DNA from: Cycas panzhihuaensis
Lineage: Eukaryota > Cycadophyta
Direction of reading: 5' to 3'
NCBI GenBank assembly: GCA_023213395.1
Contig: CM041465.1
Location: 189,851,741-189,915,740, forward strand
DNA: 64,000 bases
The notes below the pieces were generated by a model that did no database searches, was not told the origin of the DNA, and worked only from the letters and a program-made list of their open reading frames with translations. Both the position numbers and the translations under genes were made by a program. This document shows positions 34,017 through 46,418 of the stretch, in pieces (the first letter of the stretch is position 1; every line of letters starts with the position of its first letter).

Positions 34017-36487
34017 GTCATCCATAAAAGATAAAAAGAAATCTCTAAAACTTTTATATTTTGGCCTCTTTTTATTAAACTATTATTCTATCTTACATCA
34101 TTTTGAATTTTCAGTATAGGTTGAGACACCATTATGAAAACTACAATAGAGTAAGTTTGCTCCATTATAATTTCCATGAGGGGGTAAATTATCCTATTAT
34201 AATTTTCATAATGGAGTATAGCATTACATGTTAAAAATTAGAATGATACAAGAAAATTAACCTATTGTATCTTTTATCACCAATATCCCAACATCTTTAT
34301 TATTGAATAAACCTCCCTATAGATGTCCTACGTAGTCCTTGTCATAGTAGATGCTTCTATAATACTATGGAAACATTCCTAGGGCTCGTTTTTCACGTAA
34401 TTCCCTTTAATACAATGCTTAGAGAAAACATATATAAATAACCCAAACACACCTAGTAGTTTGACCACCGAGGATTCAACTTTAGTTCCATATATGCCCT
34501 CACTTCATTAAAATTCACATTGCCATTTTGGTTAGTATGGTCTCCCATATACTGGCTCATCATAATTATATTTTCTCAAACCTAAAATAATTATTACACC
34601 CACCATGTCCTAGTAAATTCCATATGATAACCATAGTTAAAGCCACCCCTAAAAGGCCATTATAGGACTAGATGAAATACATCATCGAAAAAGCAAATAT
34701 AATGATGGATTAATTCACCATGACCATCATTTGAACCATCATACAACATGACACCCTATAATGAAAGAAAAATTAAAAAACTAAAAAAAGAAAAAAGGTG
34801 TACATACACCCAAAAAAAGGGAAAAATTAATGTTTATTTATACATAATTATTTTCATGCCATCCTTTTAGCATCTAGGTCATGTCACATGCCAACTTCAT
34901 CCCCACTTAGAATATGTAGTTTGGGTTTATTTGTATAGGTTGTTTATAATCTTTAGATCCATTTACTTATGCCCATCATAAACTCAATCCTTATCAAAAC
35001 CTATTCAACATCAGAGGGATAAAATAAATAACCTTTAAAACTTACAACAAAAGTAATAATGAGCCACTCATAAGACCCATTCCCAATTAGATTGGTAGTT
35101 AAATTTAAGCCCATAAACCTAAAACACTTCCTTTCTAGTTGATTCCCATAGTAATCCCTACATTCATTAGGTCATCTTTGAACTACTATTTTATTCGGAT
35201 GGTATTAATCATCTATATTAATGGGGGAAACCATGGAAACCCTAAGCCTTCTACTACTTCTTAGATCATTCGTGATCAAATAGATTATATTTTAACATAT
35301 TCTAGAATATACCTCTCAACAGTGACCAACAACATAACTAAGTATATTGATATCATTAAGGCATTAACTAATGCACTTCAAGTTCACACCAACCCTGTTT
35401 TACTTCTATCTAACTCCTAACTAGTCATCCACTAGCTTACACAGGTATACTAGGTCCATTACCCTTAGTTGCATGCTCTTACTAACTCAATTAGGTCTCT
35501 ACTAGCCTAATTCTCATTTTTCATAATTCATCACATTCCATGGGAATAAAAAACTAATCAAGCCACCCAGTCACCTACATGTTGGAGCACCAACTATGGC
35601 AAGATAATTCTCCTTCTTAGGGCTTTTAAGCCTATTAATGGGGTTGGATTTCCAAACCAATCTCCTCATCACATCCCATTACATTGAATAACCATTCCTA
35701 CTTTGAAATGATCCTAAATTATTCCTACTATAAAATGAGTCTAAACTATCACTACTCCAACATGAGTTTAAACTACTATGTAAATATGTAAATGTTATCT
35801 CCAATTTGATATTCTACAAAATAAAATAAAAATATTAAAAAATATATATATAATATAAAATCCTTGAAAATAGCTCTAAGATGACCTAAAATAACTCTTG
35901 CCTCTAAAAATAATTACTAAAGAGATTAAACTATGATGACCCTCTTGGATTTTGAGTCTATAAAAGGGTTTTGGCTTCTAAGCTAATCCTTCTCACTTAT
36001 AAGATCACTCTAGGAAATAGTTACTAATGAGGATTATCTATGGTGATCCCTTCATATTGACAAGACTTTATCAAGGCTTTTAAGCTTATCATAAGATTCA
36101 ACTTTTGTGCTAGTCTCCATCCTACTCAAAACAACTCTCAAATAAGTCTAAACTACCATACCTCCAAAGTCCTCGCTAGTGAGGTTAAATTATAGGGAAA
36201 ATTATTCAAGTACCTACTAAAGAAGCTAAATTGTAGTAGTGTCCTATAGGCTAAGATTTTCATCAATAGTGTGGCTCTTCAGCCACCTCTTTATGACCAC
36301 CCTTTCTAATTGCTTTAACAAACACATAAATAACATGTTGGGTATCATTATTGGCATTCATTATCTTGTAACATAGGTCTAAATAGGTTTTACTACTAAG
36401 GGGTCTAATGTTTCCCACAAACTAGGACTCCAACATCTATCTCCTTATAGGTAAATTAGTTATGCATTTATTTTTTTTATTTCCAGA
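34017..36487. other. Anonymous AT-rich DNA right of element A
   Basis: No gene seen on either strand. Words related to GAGGTTAAATTAT occur at 35920-35935, 36181-36193 and 36220-36232, as they do at 15650-15735 on the other side of element A, so both sides may belong to the same older repeat. Short AT-rich dyads such as CTCCATTATAATTTCCAT occur around 34160-34220. Confidence 0.45.
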
Positions 36488-36503
36488 TTATATATATATA
36501 TAT

Positions 36504-36548
<45 letters not shown>
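36488..36548. repeat. (TA)n(CA)n microsatellite
   Basis: TA repeats to about 36503 followed by an uninterrupted CA run of about 22 units to 36548. Confidence 0.97.
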
Positions 36549-36549
<1 letters not shown>

Positions 36550-36830
36550 TATTGATACTTACTTATTATTTTAGTGATTGGTGTGTGTGCACTCAACCTA
36601 TGATTATTTTGACATTTGTTAATCGCATTATGAAGTTAACCACCTAAGCTTGGTATATCAAAAAATAGCCCTCTAACACCTTTAAGAGAACTTGTAGGAT
36701 TCGTTCTATCTTTCATTGATCCCCCTTCCTACTCTTGCATATGTATTTTTTTGTTTGATTTTTTATTTTTTCTTATTTTTATTTGTCCCATTCTAAAAGT
36801 TTTACCTCATTTTAATTTTTAGAATAGTAT

Positions 36831-36899
36831 GTCTTATACCATTGCAAAATTTGTAATGATGTAAGATACTTTATTATAGATTTTATAATGGTATAAGAC
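36831..36899. repeat. Perfect 13-bp inverted repeat with short dyads to its right
   Basis: Arms GTCTTATACCATT (36831-36843) and AATGGTATAAGAC (36887-36899) are exact reverse complements around a 43-bp loop. Immediately to the right the words AATGGT...ACCATT recur (36918-36976), giving at least two more small dyads. This resembles decayed regulatory repeats of an LTR or a small hairpin repeat; identity unknown. Confidence 0.75.
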
Positions 36900-36976
36900 A
36901 TACAACTATAAAAATCATAATGGTACAAAACACACCATTTTTAAAATTAAAATGGTATGAGTTACACCATTCTAGA

Positions 36977-39593
36977 ATTATGATTAAATGTCTCTCTCAT
37001 ATTTATTACTCTTCTATTGTGGTTTTATCATCTAAAAGTCATAATTCATTGGCCTACTCATGGTTTTATGGTAATACCATGGACCCATCAATATTCACCA
37101 CTAAATATAGATCTAAATTCATGGGTTTTTGCCCATGGGTTTGGCCCATGGTTTTTTCAAAACTATGGGCCCTCAAAACTGCTCTAATCCATTTATAATG
37201 ACCTACATATACCCTTCTATTTTATAAAATAGGAGAGAGACTTTAGGATAATTAAGTGTTGTCAAAATCTTATTGGATAATATTTACATGTACTTATATT
37301 CTTTATTATTGATTAGAAATTTATTCTCGGTATTCAAATCATTCAAATGATAGGGGAAACCATCTTGATTAGAGCTTGAAACCATTGGCTAATGACCATA
37401 TATAGATCCAAGAACATCCTACATAGCTTTATTTTCATTCTTATCTCGATCCTTTACTATTTTTCACTAAACTAGAAGCTATATTGCTTAATTTCCTCCC
37501 TTATTAACCCTTTTTAATTCTTTTGACATTCTTTAGAAGTGCTTGAAGTGGTTAAAAAGACCCATCATCATTGTTGGTCTCAAATGCAGTGGTAATCCTA
37601 CCATTTCTAAGGCTTACACTATATTTAGGTTTACTTTGAAATAAATTTATTAGAAAATCTTTTTCATCTTGTTTTGTGTGTGTGTGTGTGTGTGTGTCTA
37701 CAGATATATATATATATATATATATATAGTACGAGGTTCTTGCCTATAGGTAAAGTTGATCATCTAATTGGTTGGAGGCAGCCAAGATCTAATCTCATTC
37801 ATCCTTATTGTAAAGGGAATACATGTAATATATCGTAAATATTGAGATCTATTCTCCAAGATCAATGGAGCCATTGAGCTCAAACTCAAGGAGATCATTT
37901 GGAATGACAAATAATATTTTTTTTAATTTTAAAGTTTTTTTTCCCTTTCCTTTCTAATTTTTTTATTTTTAAATGAAGATTTTGACCACAAAGGAAATAC
38001 TATAACCTCAAGAGCATGGGCTTTTCAGCTAAGGTATCAATAGCCCCAAAATTTTGCTTTAAAATATAAAAATTACACTATAGGACTTTGTGAGATTATA
38101 AATCCTAACTTTAAACTTTCATATTGAGTATAAAAAAACTTCAAAATGATCCATATAATAGCTCAAAATAAAGCCCATGAAATGTAGATTCTACTTGATC
38201 AAACATAATTAAATCTTGAGTTTATATGAAGAAGTTATGGGCAACAATATGTAAATAGATACCAAAAATTTAATATAGCTTCTTTAATTAGCTTTAGCCC
38301 CTTTTTAAAACATGACTTAATCTTGTACTTCCTTTATACCTCTTATATGACCACCTATTAAGATGAAGGGAGCTAAATAGATTTTAAACTATATTCAATA
38401 TAGTTTAATCTAATCTAACTCTACAAAAATAAATTTTAAAAAGCATATTTACTTGGTAATTTTACATTTGTACATCACTATTCAACAACCATGGTAGTTT
38501 TTTATCATTGTAGAGTGATTTCAAAAGTCATCTGCTACTCTATGTACCTTCTATGAGTACTACTCACTGTGCCTTCTGTGAGTGCTTTTGTTGCCTCTAT
38601 ATAGCTTCCTTACTATGTTCAATAATGGGTCTCTGAGTTTAGACTAATGTAGCTTTTATTTTTTTAACTACCATTAACATTTGGTGACTTCACTTCTCAA
38701 TGTATCCTCTTTTATAATATTTGTCCTCTTAATAATGTCCTCTAATATTCATTCTTCAGAGTATTTGACCTCATGCCTAGAAAATAGCTTGTAAGCCTTC
38801 CCATTTAGTGATTCCCATGATATAATATCCTTGTCAATCTACTTCCATTTTGTAGAATATCATCTAGAATCTAACTCTAGGTGTGCCTCTTCCCATCTCT
38901 ATGAACACCTTATAAGAGAGCTTCTTCTTACTACAACTCTATCTCTAAATTGATTAATACAATCGACATCTTCAAAGCACTTGTAATGTTTATGAAGTTA
39001 ATAGATGTGGAACCAATGTAACATTTGCACTAACCTCTACTATTTTAGAGAAAAATCATCCACTTGCTAATATGCTATGGGTATTGAAATCGAGGCAAAG
39101 GTAGCTAAGGATTAATATATTCTACAATAAGTAATTTAGTGCTTCAATATTATTGGTATGTTATTCCATCAACAAAAGTTTATCACCATATATCTTATTA
39201 ATATGTTGTAATATACTAGCTCTCATCTACCATAAGCGTGCATTTCCTTAGTAATCTAGTTCTAATATTAATTCTTCAATGTGTGTTGAACTTATCCTTC
39301 TTATTTGGCACATGTTTCAACATCAAGACCCTCTTTAATTTAAACTATATTTGGGTGTCATTGTACTATACCAAATGCTAATATCAACACCTCCTATTTA
39401 TCCTTCTCAATGGGCCATGAGCTTCTTAGTTGACTTGTAACCTGCACATCTTCATAATGGAGGGAATGAAGAGAATATGGAGAGGAAAACTAATTGATGA
39501 TTATGTTGTAGAGATGGTGTGAAAAGGTAAATGAGGAAAATGGAAAGGAGGAAAGGAAAATACACAAATGTTGCTTGTCAACTAGTTATCATA
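36977..39593. other. Non-coding AT-rich DNA
   Basis: Apart from a microsatellite and a candidate LTR junction at its right edge, I see no gene. The minus strand leftward from 39593 would be the body of an LTR element, but no gag or pol motif is recognisable. Confidence 0.45.
37675..37728. repeat. (GT)n and (AT)n microsatellite
   Basis: A GT run to about 37697, a short break, then an AT run 37703-37728. Confidence 0.95.
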
Positions 39594-39605
39594 TCTTCGA
39601 TACCA
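39594..39605 (-). other. Candidate primer-binding site and LTR end of an unnamed minus-strand element
   Basis: The minus strand reads TGGTATCGAAGA, three mismatches from TGGTATCAGAGC. Two bases to its right (39608) a sequence begins TGTAATAGGCC, i.e. it would end TTACA on the minus strand, giving the same two-base spacer as in elements A, B and C. The far end of this LTR and its partner were not located, so it may be an isolated remnant. Confidence 0.4.
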
Positions 39606-39607
39606 CT

Positions 39608-42600
39608 TGTAATAGGCCTAATGTTTATTACCTAAACATTCAACAAATGTAATTAAACCTCAAAGAAAGCCAAGAAAATAAATGGAAATTAAAAAATTAA
39701 TCTTTATTGAATATTTAGTCAGGTCAAATTAAAATAGCTTAAATCATTACAATGCATGACTAGTGAATTTATACACAAAATATAAACACTGCTTTACAGA
39801 TTTGTTGTCCTTAATCCTCATGCTAATCACTTCTCATTAACCTTAACTCATTATCTATTATTTTATCATTCTAACACTAACCACTAACTCTTAACCTGTC
39901 CTAAGTATGAGACATAATATTAGCCCTCTTATCCAAACTATATTATCCTTAGTTATGGGGATCATAACGTATAAGGTGTATCTTTACTTGGGGAACACGT
40001 GTAATGATGACCCTCAAAGATTCTAAGAGCTTCTTCTGGGTGTTGTTTGAACATTTTAGGGAGATTTGTCATTAGATTAACTAGCTTTATTTTCTATCAT
40101 TTATACATTTACTACTTGAGCATTTTCTTATCTAGTTTTTTTACATGTTAGATCATTCTTTATTTAGCTTAGTTGTTCTTTTTGTCTTTCCCTCCTAAGT
40201 CCTATTTCATGCCCACACATCATATCATCTCCTTCCTAATATAACTTTCCCTTAATCTTTGCACTTATGTCCATGCAGATGCATGAGTGTCTACAAGAGT
40301 GTGAGGTATATCCCCTTCCTCAACTTGGACTCCTCTACCCTAAGTTCATTGTCAAGTTATATAAGCAACTTCATCAACTCACCAATTTCTAAAGACAGTA
40401 CTGGATTAAATAAAAGAGTGAAGGAGACAACAAATTACTCCTTAGTATGGTTGCAAAAAATATCTAAACTCACACATGGACCTTATTCTTTTATTCTAAG
40501 GAAATACCTAAATTTAGGACAAAACCTTAAAAGAAATACATAAGAGCTTACTATACAAGGAATGTTATCCCTATGAATAATGAAAATTAGATATTTGTGT
40601 GAGAAAGTACGGTCACTAGTTATATTCAAGATAGAATAAAGTATAAGAGAATTTATAAAGAACAAATAGATTATGTTTCATAAGGGTCTTTAGGTTCTTT
40701 AACAACATCAATTTATTTTGCATGGTTTTCCAAAATAAATCACTGTCCCTTATTAGTATTTCCTTTTCAATCATCAATTAAATGAAAGACATAAAATAAA
40801 ATAAATAAGAAATAAATGCTCTTATATAGTTTACTTGTATGAGAGACTCTTCTACTTGACGATGAGTGAGTGTGTGTTTTCTTCATATTCAATCTTTTTC
40901 TTCCTATAAAATAACACTAAGAAAAACTACCAAGGCACTTGTCATGTGTTAGAGAAAATCTAAATCATAAATGAAATCCATCTAAGAAAGAATCAAAGAG
41001 AGTTTCATCAAAGATGAAGAAATATGAGTCATTAAGGATAGGTTACTATGAGAATTCTTTCAAAGTGATGATCAACAAAAAAATAAAATTAAATAAGTGA
41101 GGAAGATAAATTATGAGTGAAATTAAATTAACAGTCCCTAGTATGATCACAAAACATGTTTGACTCAATTTAAGAGATGATATTGGATTATGTGAGAGGA
41201 AAATAAAAGAAATCAAGAGTGAGAGAATCAAATCAAAGATTAGAAGAATAATGTAAGGTAATTAGACATTTGAAATAAAAGTAACAAATATAAAATTAAA
41301 TCAAAATATGTGCAAAATGTGCATACTATCAAAAATACTTATTGAGCTATGGTATATCAGAATAAATACCACTAAAATAGAGTGACAAAATGTAGTATTT
41401 GTAGTGAGATACTATAGAAGATACATAGAGACTTACAATACATTGTAAGACATATAAAATGACTTGTAGGAGTTTAGATACAATACTACTAAAAGTATAG
41501 TTTAATGCAAGGTATACTACAAAACAAATAAGAAAACATGTGGTATTTTAGATGCAATATTGTAGAAAGTGAGTGACAATATGCGATATTTGTAGAATTT
41601 AGCAAAATAGTGAGAAAACATATAAATTCACTAGCGAAGCAATCTAAAAACTCCACAAATGCAATGCCAATGGCTAGGGCACATGAAAATCCTTTGTCTG
41701 AGGGTGAAATCAAGTAAAATATTAGACGGATTATGCCTTATTTAAGTGTAAGAAAACAAAGACAAAAGTAATGTTATGGTTAAAATCCTAAAGAGGCTTT
41801 TTCAACTTTTGTGAATGGAAAAACAAATGAACATAAAGAATAGGTACTTATAGCATATTAATTTAAAGATGAAATCATCTAAATTGATATAGAAGTTAAT
41901 ATTTTAAGAGCAAATTGTTATTTTTATGGGATATTATGAAGCTTACATCATATGCCATGATATTGGACTAATGTAAGAAGGCAGAATCATAAAAAGACCA
42001 TAACTTCCTCATATAGTGTCTATTTTCAACCCATGAGCATTTGATTCTCATATACTTGAAGAGATCTATACACTGGTATAGATAGAATCAATAATTGCAT
42101 TCAGAATCAAAGTGCAAATATAAATAAAGAAAAAATAATATGAAAATCAACAAAAAATAAGGTCATCACAATGGAAGAATAGATGTTTATTTTGTGTGTT
42201 GACACAACTTTACTTTAGCTCTAAGACATGCAAGAGATGTTGTTGAAAACATTATCATATGAGAGATGTAATATGCACAAGCAAACTAAATAAATACTTA
42301 ATTAAATGCAACATAAAGTAAATATAAAACAAATATAGTGTTAGGTAAATGACAAATAGCAAATGCATATCTAAATATATTTTACTATTGAGAGTGAAAA
42401 AATTATACTTGATACTCCCAAATTAAAGGCAAGGTGCACATAATCAAGGAAAGAGAAACCAATGCATCAAGTTTTAATTTTTCATTTAATTCTCCTAATG
42501 TATCTTTTTAAATCATTTGTTTGTAATTTTATTTATAAATTAAACAATAAAATATAATTATTATTTTGTTTGATCTCACTTAATTTGAAACATTACGAAC

Positions 42601-43130
42601 TTAAGATGATTATAGATTTGTTCTCTAGTGGGATACAAGGTAATAAGAAAAAATAAAATAAAATCAAACAAAAAACTGTTATGTGAGGAGGAAGCAAAAG
42701 AACCCAATGAAAAGGTGATTAAAATTAAACTTACATTTTTATAATATGTATAAACCAATAAAGTGAATATGTGTGTGTGTGTGTTTATAAGTCACAAATT
42801 GTTTTATTTGTATATGAGAATAAACTTAATCAAACATAATGTACTATATGACATGCAAAATTACCAAGTAAAATTTGTAATTCTTTGTTCATATTCTAAA
42901 TTTCATTTTCTAATTCTTACCACTACAAAAGTATCACTCTTCTATATATCCTTATATTTTTATATATGGAAGAGCAATCCCATTTCCTATCAAGAATTGA
43001 TAACTTTTTGCTATAATAACCGATAAACACCTTTTTCAATATTTTCTGTAGCAAGCTCTCAATTTATCAATGAAATGAATTTACACTAAAAAAAAATTTG
43101 TCATATAAATATCAAATTCACCCCTTTTTG
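39608..43130. other. Non-coding AT-rich DNA left of the LEA_2 gene
   Basis: The first part may be an LTR (see the junction at 39594-39605); it holds ATCTTTATTGAATA, which on the minus strand gives an AATAAA-type signal. The remainder shows only short chance open frames rich in Ile, Phe and Lys. A short GT run lies at 42768-42784. No gene seen. Confidence 0.5.
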
Positions 43131-43679
43131 TTGTAGCGGAAAGAGTACCCAATAAGTACTAAAATATCCCTTCGCAATCAACTCAACAAAATCATTTCTG
43201 CAAATTTAGCTATACACCATGGCATCTTCTTAGAACCGGAGCCTTCTCTGTAGACTTTACCAGAGTTTTCTTGGCGTCAAATGACAAGAATAAGGTGAAC
43301 TTTACTTCATCCTTCTTCTACAATTAAACCCTTTCCCAACAGTCTACACAACGAACATTCTGCCCCGTCAAATAAAGGAACAGAAGCCTGCGATAGGCTT
43401 TGCCGGGAAGAATGAGGGATTCACGGTACCAGGAAATGGACCATCGTTCAGGATGCTACCGGAACGACCGTCGAATCCCTGCCCTCAAGCAAGCATCACT
43501 TTGCAAAAGCCAACGAAATACCTAATATCAGAATAATACATCCAAACAGATATCCAGTCTCTACTTGTAGCTTTTTATATTATGGAAATTCTTATATCTT
43601 AGTCGAATTAATATGCGTTTCCGTGCATTCCCCATATCGTTAGATACAGTAAGTCCATAATCAGAAGTAGGAAAAGAAG
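43131..43679 (+). promoter_or_regulatory. Upstream region of the LEA_2 gene, GC-richer than its surroundings
   Basis: Composition changes from AT-rich repeat DNA to a mixed sequence at about 43130 and stays so across the gene to about 45120, marking this as a distinct low-repeat island. TATATTATGG at 43575-43584 and TTATATCTTA near 43590 are possible TATA elements, 95-110 bp before the start codon, but neither is proven. An in-frame TAG lies 12 bases before the ATG. The stretch 43380-43500 is GC-rich and has no recognised coding content. Confidence 0.4.
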
Positions 43680-44462
43680 ATGTTGGGCTCTTCTCCTGGC
43701 TCATACAACCGTGCTCATGCAGCTTCGTTCCGGGAGGATAACACGGCAATTTCAAGGATTTCATGCAAGCGATGTTGTTGCTGCATTTTGACCGTTCTCC
43801 TAGTGATTCTGCTCCTGCTCCTGGCAATTGCATTGGTGGTCTTCCTTATTCTGAAGCCGAAGAAGCCGCAGTTTGCTTTGCAGACAGTGAGACTGGAACC
43901 CTCGAGCTCTCGCTGGAACGTGGCGTTGAACATCACCGTGATTTTCACGGCCATAAATCCCAATAAAGTGATGGGAATCAAATACAATCCTTCCAAACTC
44001 TATGTACTGTACAAGGGGATGCCCATAGGCACGGCGGTGGTTCCTGCGTTCTATCAACCTTACCAGAGCAACACCACGCTTTACACTCAGCTCCTGCTGA
44101 ATATGGCGAATATCGGGGATAGGAATTATGCGATGGAGTTGATTAACGATGCCACTGTCAATCATCGTCTCCGGATGCGGATTACTGGAGATGTTGCAGC
44201 TCGAATACGCATCTTGCAGTTTACTTTTCCAAAAGTGAAGGTAATTCTGCCTGTAATCATCGTATCAGAATTATTACGAAATCACCTGGAGGTACAAATT
44301 AGGGCCTTTTAATTATCGATTACTAAAAATTTTAAAATCTATCTTATTTTTGCAAGTGCTGTTCTATTGTTACAGGTCTCGATCGATTGCCAAATAGTGG
44401 TGAGTCCTCGGCGACACGCAACGATGTATAAAACGTGTGGCATTGCTGGGTTAAATATTTAA
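43680..44462 (+). CDS. LEA_2 / NDR1-HIN1-like (NHL) membrane protein, two exons
   Basis: Predicted CDS joins 43680-44240 and 44376-44462 (187 + 28 codons, 215 residues). The intron is 135 bp with GT...TTACAG ends and falls between codons. The ATG follows an in-frame TAG by nine bases. The protein has a basic, Cys-rich segment (residues 26-35: RISCKRCCCC), one transmembrane helix (about 36-58) and KPKKP, then an LEA_2 domain (about 80-200). Diagnostic motifs are NPN at 93-95, Y-x-P-S-K-L-Y-V-L-YKG at 102-113, a P-x-F-Y-Q block at 122-126 and possible N-glycosylation sites at N84 and N131. Exon 2 supplies VSIDCQIVV, the usual last strand with its Cys. NHL proteins sit in plasma or other membranes and act in immunity and stress; which member this is cannot be told. 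Without splicing the frame runs to 44312 with an unrelated 23-residue tail. It is the only clear host gene here. Confidence 0.88.
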
Positions 44463-44493
44463 GCTTTTTTGAGGTTTACAGGAAGTAAAATCA

Positions 44494-44838
44494 TTTTGCA
44501 GACCGAGGGTTTGGTCTTCTCGGAAAGAAATTACGGGTTGGTTTATAAAAAAAAAAGGTAAACTGGCCATTCCCTGGTTTGTAATGTCTTCATTAATGTA
44601 CTGGAAGAAGTACAAAGAACACTAAATTTGTTCACATATAGTTGACTCGGTAGGCAGACCGAGAAGGGAAGTTGCGGAACCCCTGTGGTTATCTTATGAG
44701 TGCGTTCTCGAGATATCGCAGTCTATATAAAATTTTTCCGTCTATTAACGAAGACATTGCAAACTGACCGTTTTCCTTATTTCCCAGTAACCCGAGGTTT
44801 CTTTGCGGAAACACCACAACCCTCGGTCTGCAAAGTTG
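44494..44838. repeat. Foldback (inverted-repeat) element just downstream of the LEA_2 gene
   Basis: Two arms of about 100-115 bp, 44494-44610 and 44739-44838, are imperfect reverse complements. The outer 16-18 bp match almost exactly (TTTGCAGACCGAGGGT at the left, ACCCTCGGTCTGCAAA at the right), and inner blocks such as GTAATGTCTTCATTAAT pair with ATTAACGAAGACATTGC. A third copy of GCAGACCGAG lies in the loop at about 44656. It may be a MITE or a longer foldback transposon remnant, or a hairpin within the 3' UTR of the gene. No clear target duplication was seen. Confidence 0.75.
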
Positions 44839-44979
44839 GGTATGCCCCCACTGCTTGGATGGCGTGAACGCAGAGGACACGCCGAAAGGGGGCCATGCCG
44901 CTGTCGTGGTCAGCTCTCTAACCGCAGTTTAACCGTATAGTTAGACGACTCGCACGTTTTGTTTCTGTTTTCCTAACGT

Positions 44980-45058
44980 CAGACCTCCGTATATATACAC
45001 CCCGTGGCTAGTGTAGTTCACCCCGTGTGTACTGAACTCCATACCTGGCGGAGGTCTG
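44980..45058. repeat. Short inverted repeat, 10-bp arms
   Basis: CAGACCTCCG (44980-44989) and CGGAGGTCTG (45049-45058) are exact reverse complements. Between them is TATATATACACCCCGTGG and a second CACCCCGTG word. It may be part of the same mobile-element family as the foldback next to it. Confidence 0.6.
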
Positions 45059-45575
45059 GGCCAGATACGCACCGTTCTGACATGTCCCAGGTACCAAATC
45101 GTGTTCAAGGGCACCCATGTAACGTTAAATGTGACAGAAGATAAAATAGCTGAATGCTACCACGTTTGAGGTAACTCCGTTTGCCGTAGCTAATAGCATT
45201 ATATGATTAAATCGAATTTGAATTCGGTCTTGAGGCTTGGGGAAAACTCCAACTCTTGGCTCGATGCATTTAATTTCAATGGGGGTGCTAAGGATATCAT
45301 TCTCGTGGCCACATAGGCTACCAATAAATTGTCTTATGAATGTGATCTTATAAAGTATTAAACTATATTTTTGCAAGGGTACCCCAATTCAAATTTTTAA
45401 TTACTATTTACGGTTTCCATATTAAATCTTCTAAGTAATTATATTAATAATTAAAAAGAAAAAAAACTTTCATCATATATAAATACTGCATTGCACCACT
45501 GTAATGTGCATTTAATGCTTTATGAAAGATTTATAGAAGGAATCTTAGTATAATTATATTCTATTTTCTCTTTTT

Positions 45576-45620
45576 CTCACACACACGCTCTCCCCCCCCC
45601 CCCCCCCCCACACACACCCC
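45576..45620. repeat. Poly-C tract flanked by CA repeats
   Basis: CACACACACGCTCT, then about 18 C, then CACACACACCCC. Likely length-variable. Confidence 0.9.
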
Positions 45621-46399
45621 TTTAAAGTAAAAAAGGCTTTTAAGGTCATTTGATTAAGTGTTAGGCTCATATTACCTTGTTTGAATTGATCCCTTGCCAA
45701 CATGGTAGAAAAAGGACTTCTTCATTGTTTGAATTATTCCTTGTGCATGGGCTTCTATATTTTGTAATCTTATGTGCATAAGGTAATATATTGAGAACTA
45801 AATCTTAAATAAAGGGGAACTCAGCTAAACATAAAATTTCAAATAGCAATTAGGTGCCTTGCAGTACCAATGTTATCTTTGTCAATTTTTTGAGTGGAAA
45901 ACATTTATTTTATAGTCATAAGTGTTTATAAGACAACTCATGTGGATGGAAAAGACAACTTTGCATTAGAAGCAAATGGAAATAAACTATTTTGTTAAAT
46001 GCATTGTGAATTTATACAAACGTGTGGTTTATGTGAAAAGGTGGTCTTACTTCTATGAATTAAAAAAAGGGAATTTCGCATTATTTAAGATACATCTATC
46101 ACAAGATAATTTAAAGACTAGGAAAAACAATATTTGTTGCTTTTATAAAGGAAACTTAAATAATCAAGTTAAGTATCATCACTTATTGATGAGGCCTAAA
46201 GCACTTTCTTATAAGTTATGTATCTTGGACCATGAATATAACTATCGTATAGGAAAATAATAAAAGGACTAGAAATATTATAATGCCATTATTAAAATTA
46301 AAATGTTATACAAGGGCTAGAAATACTTTAGTCTAAAGACTTATTTGCATTTTATTGATGCACATCTAATGTTTTTAAACTCAAGGCTACTTGCATTGT

Positions 46400-46418
46400 T
46401 TTTTTTTTTTTTTTTTTA
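46400..46418. repeat. Poly-T tract
   Basis: An uninterrupted run of about 19 T. It could be the poly-A tail of a minus-strand retroposed sequence, but no source is recognisable. Confidence 0.8.

Noticed and set aside
15926-34021. Target-site duplication for gypsy A
   Set aside because: The flanking 5-mers ACTAG and GTCAT do not match, so I do not claim one even though the LTR pair is clear.
43561-44165. Several overlapping open frames on the opposite strand and in other frames of the LEA_2 gene
   Set aside because: They are shadows of the conserved LEA_2 reading frame, lack any family motif and disagree with the exon-intron evidence.
45976-46260. A 94-codon plus-strand open frame
   Set aside because: AT-rich composition, no recognisable domain and no supporting context; most likely chance.
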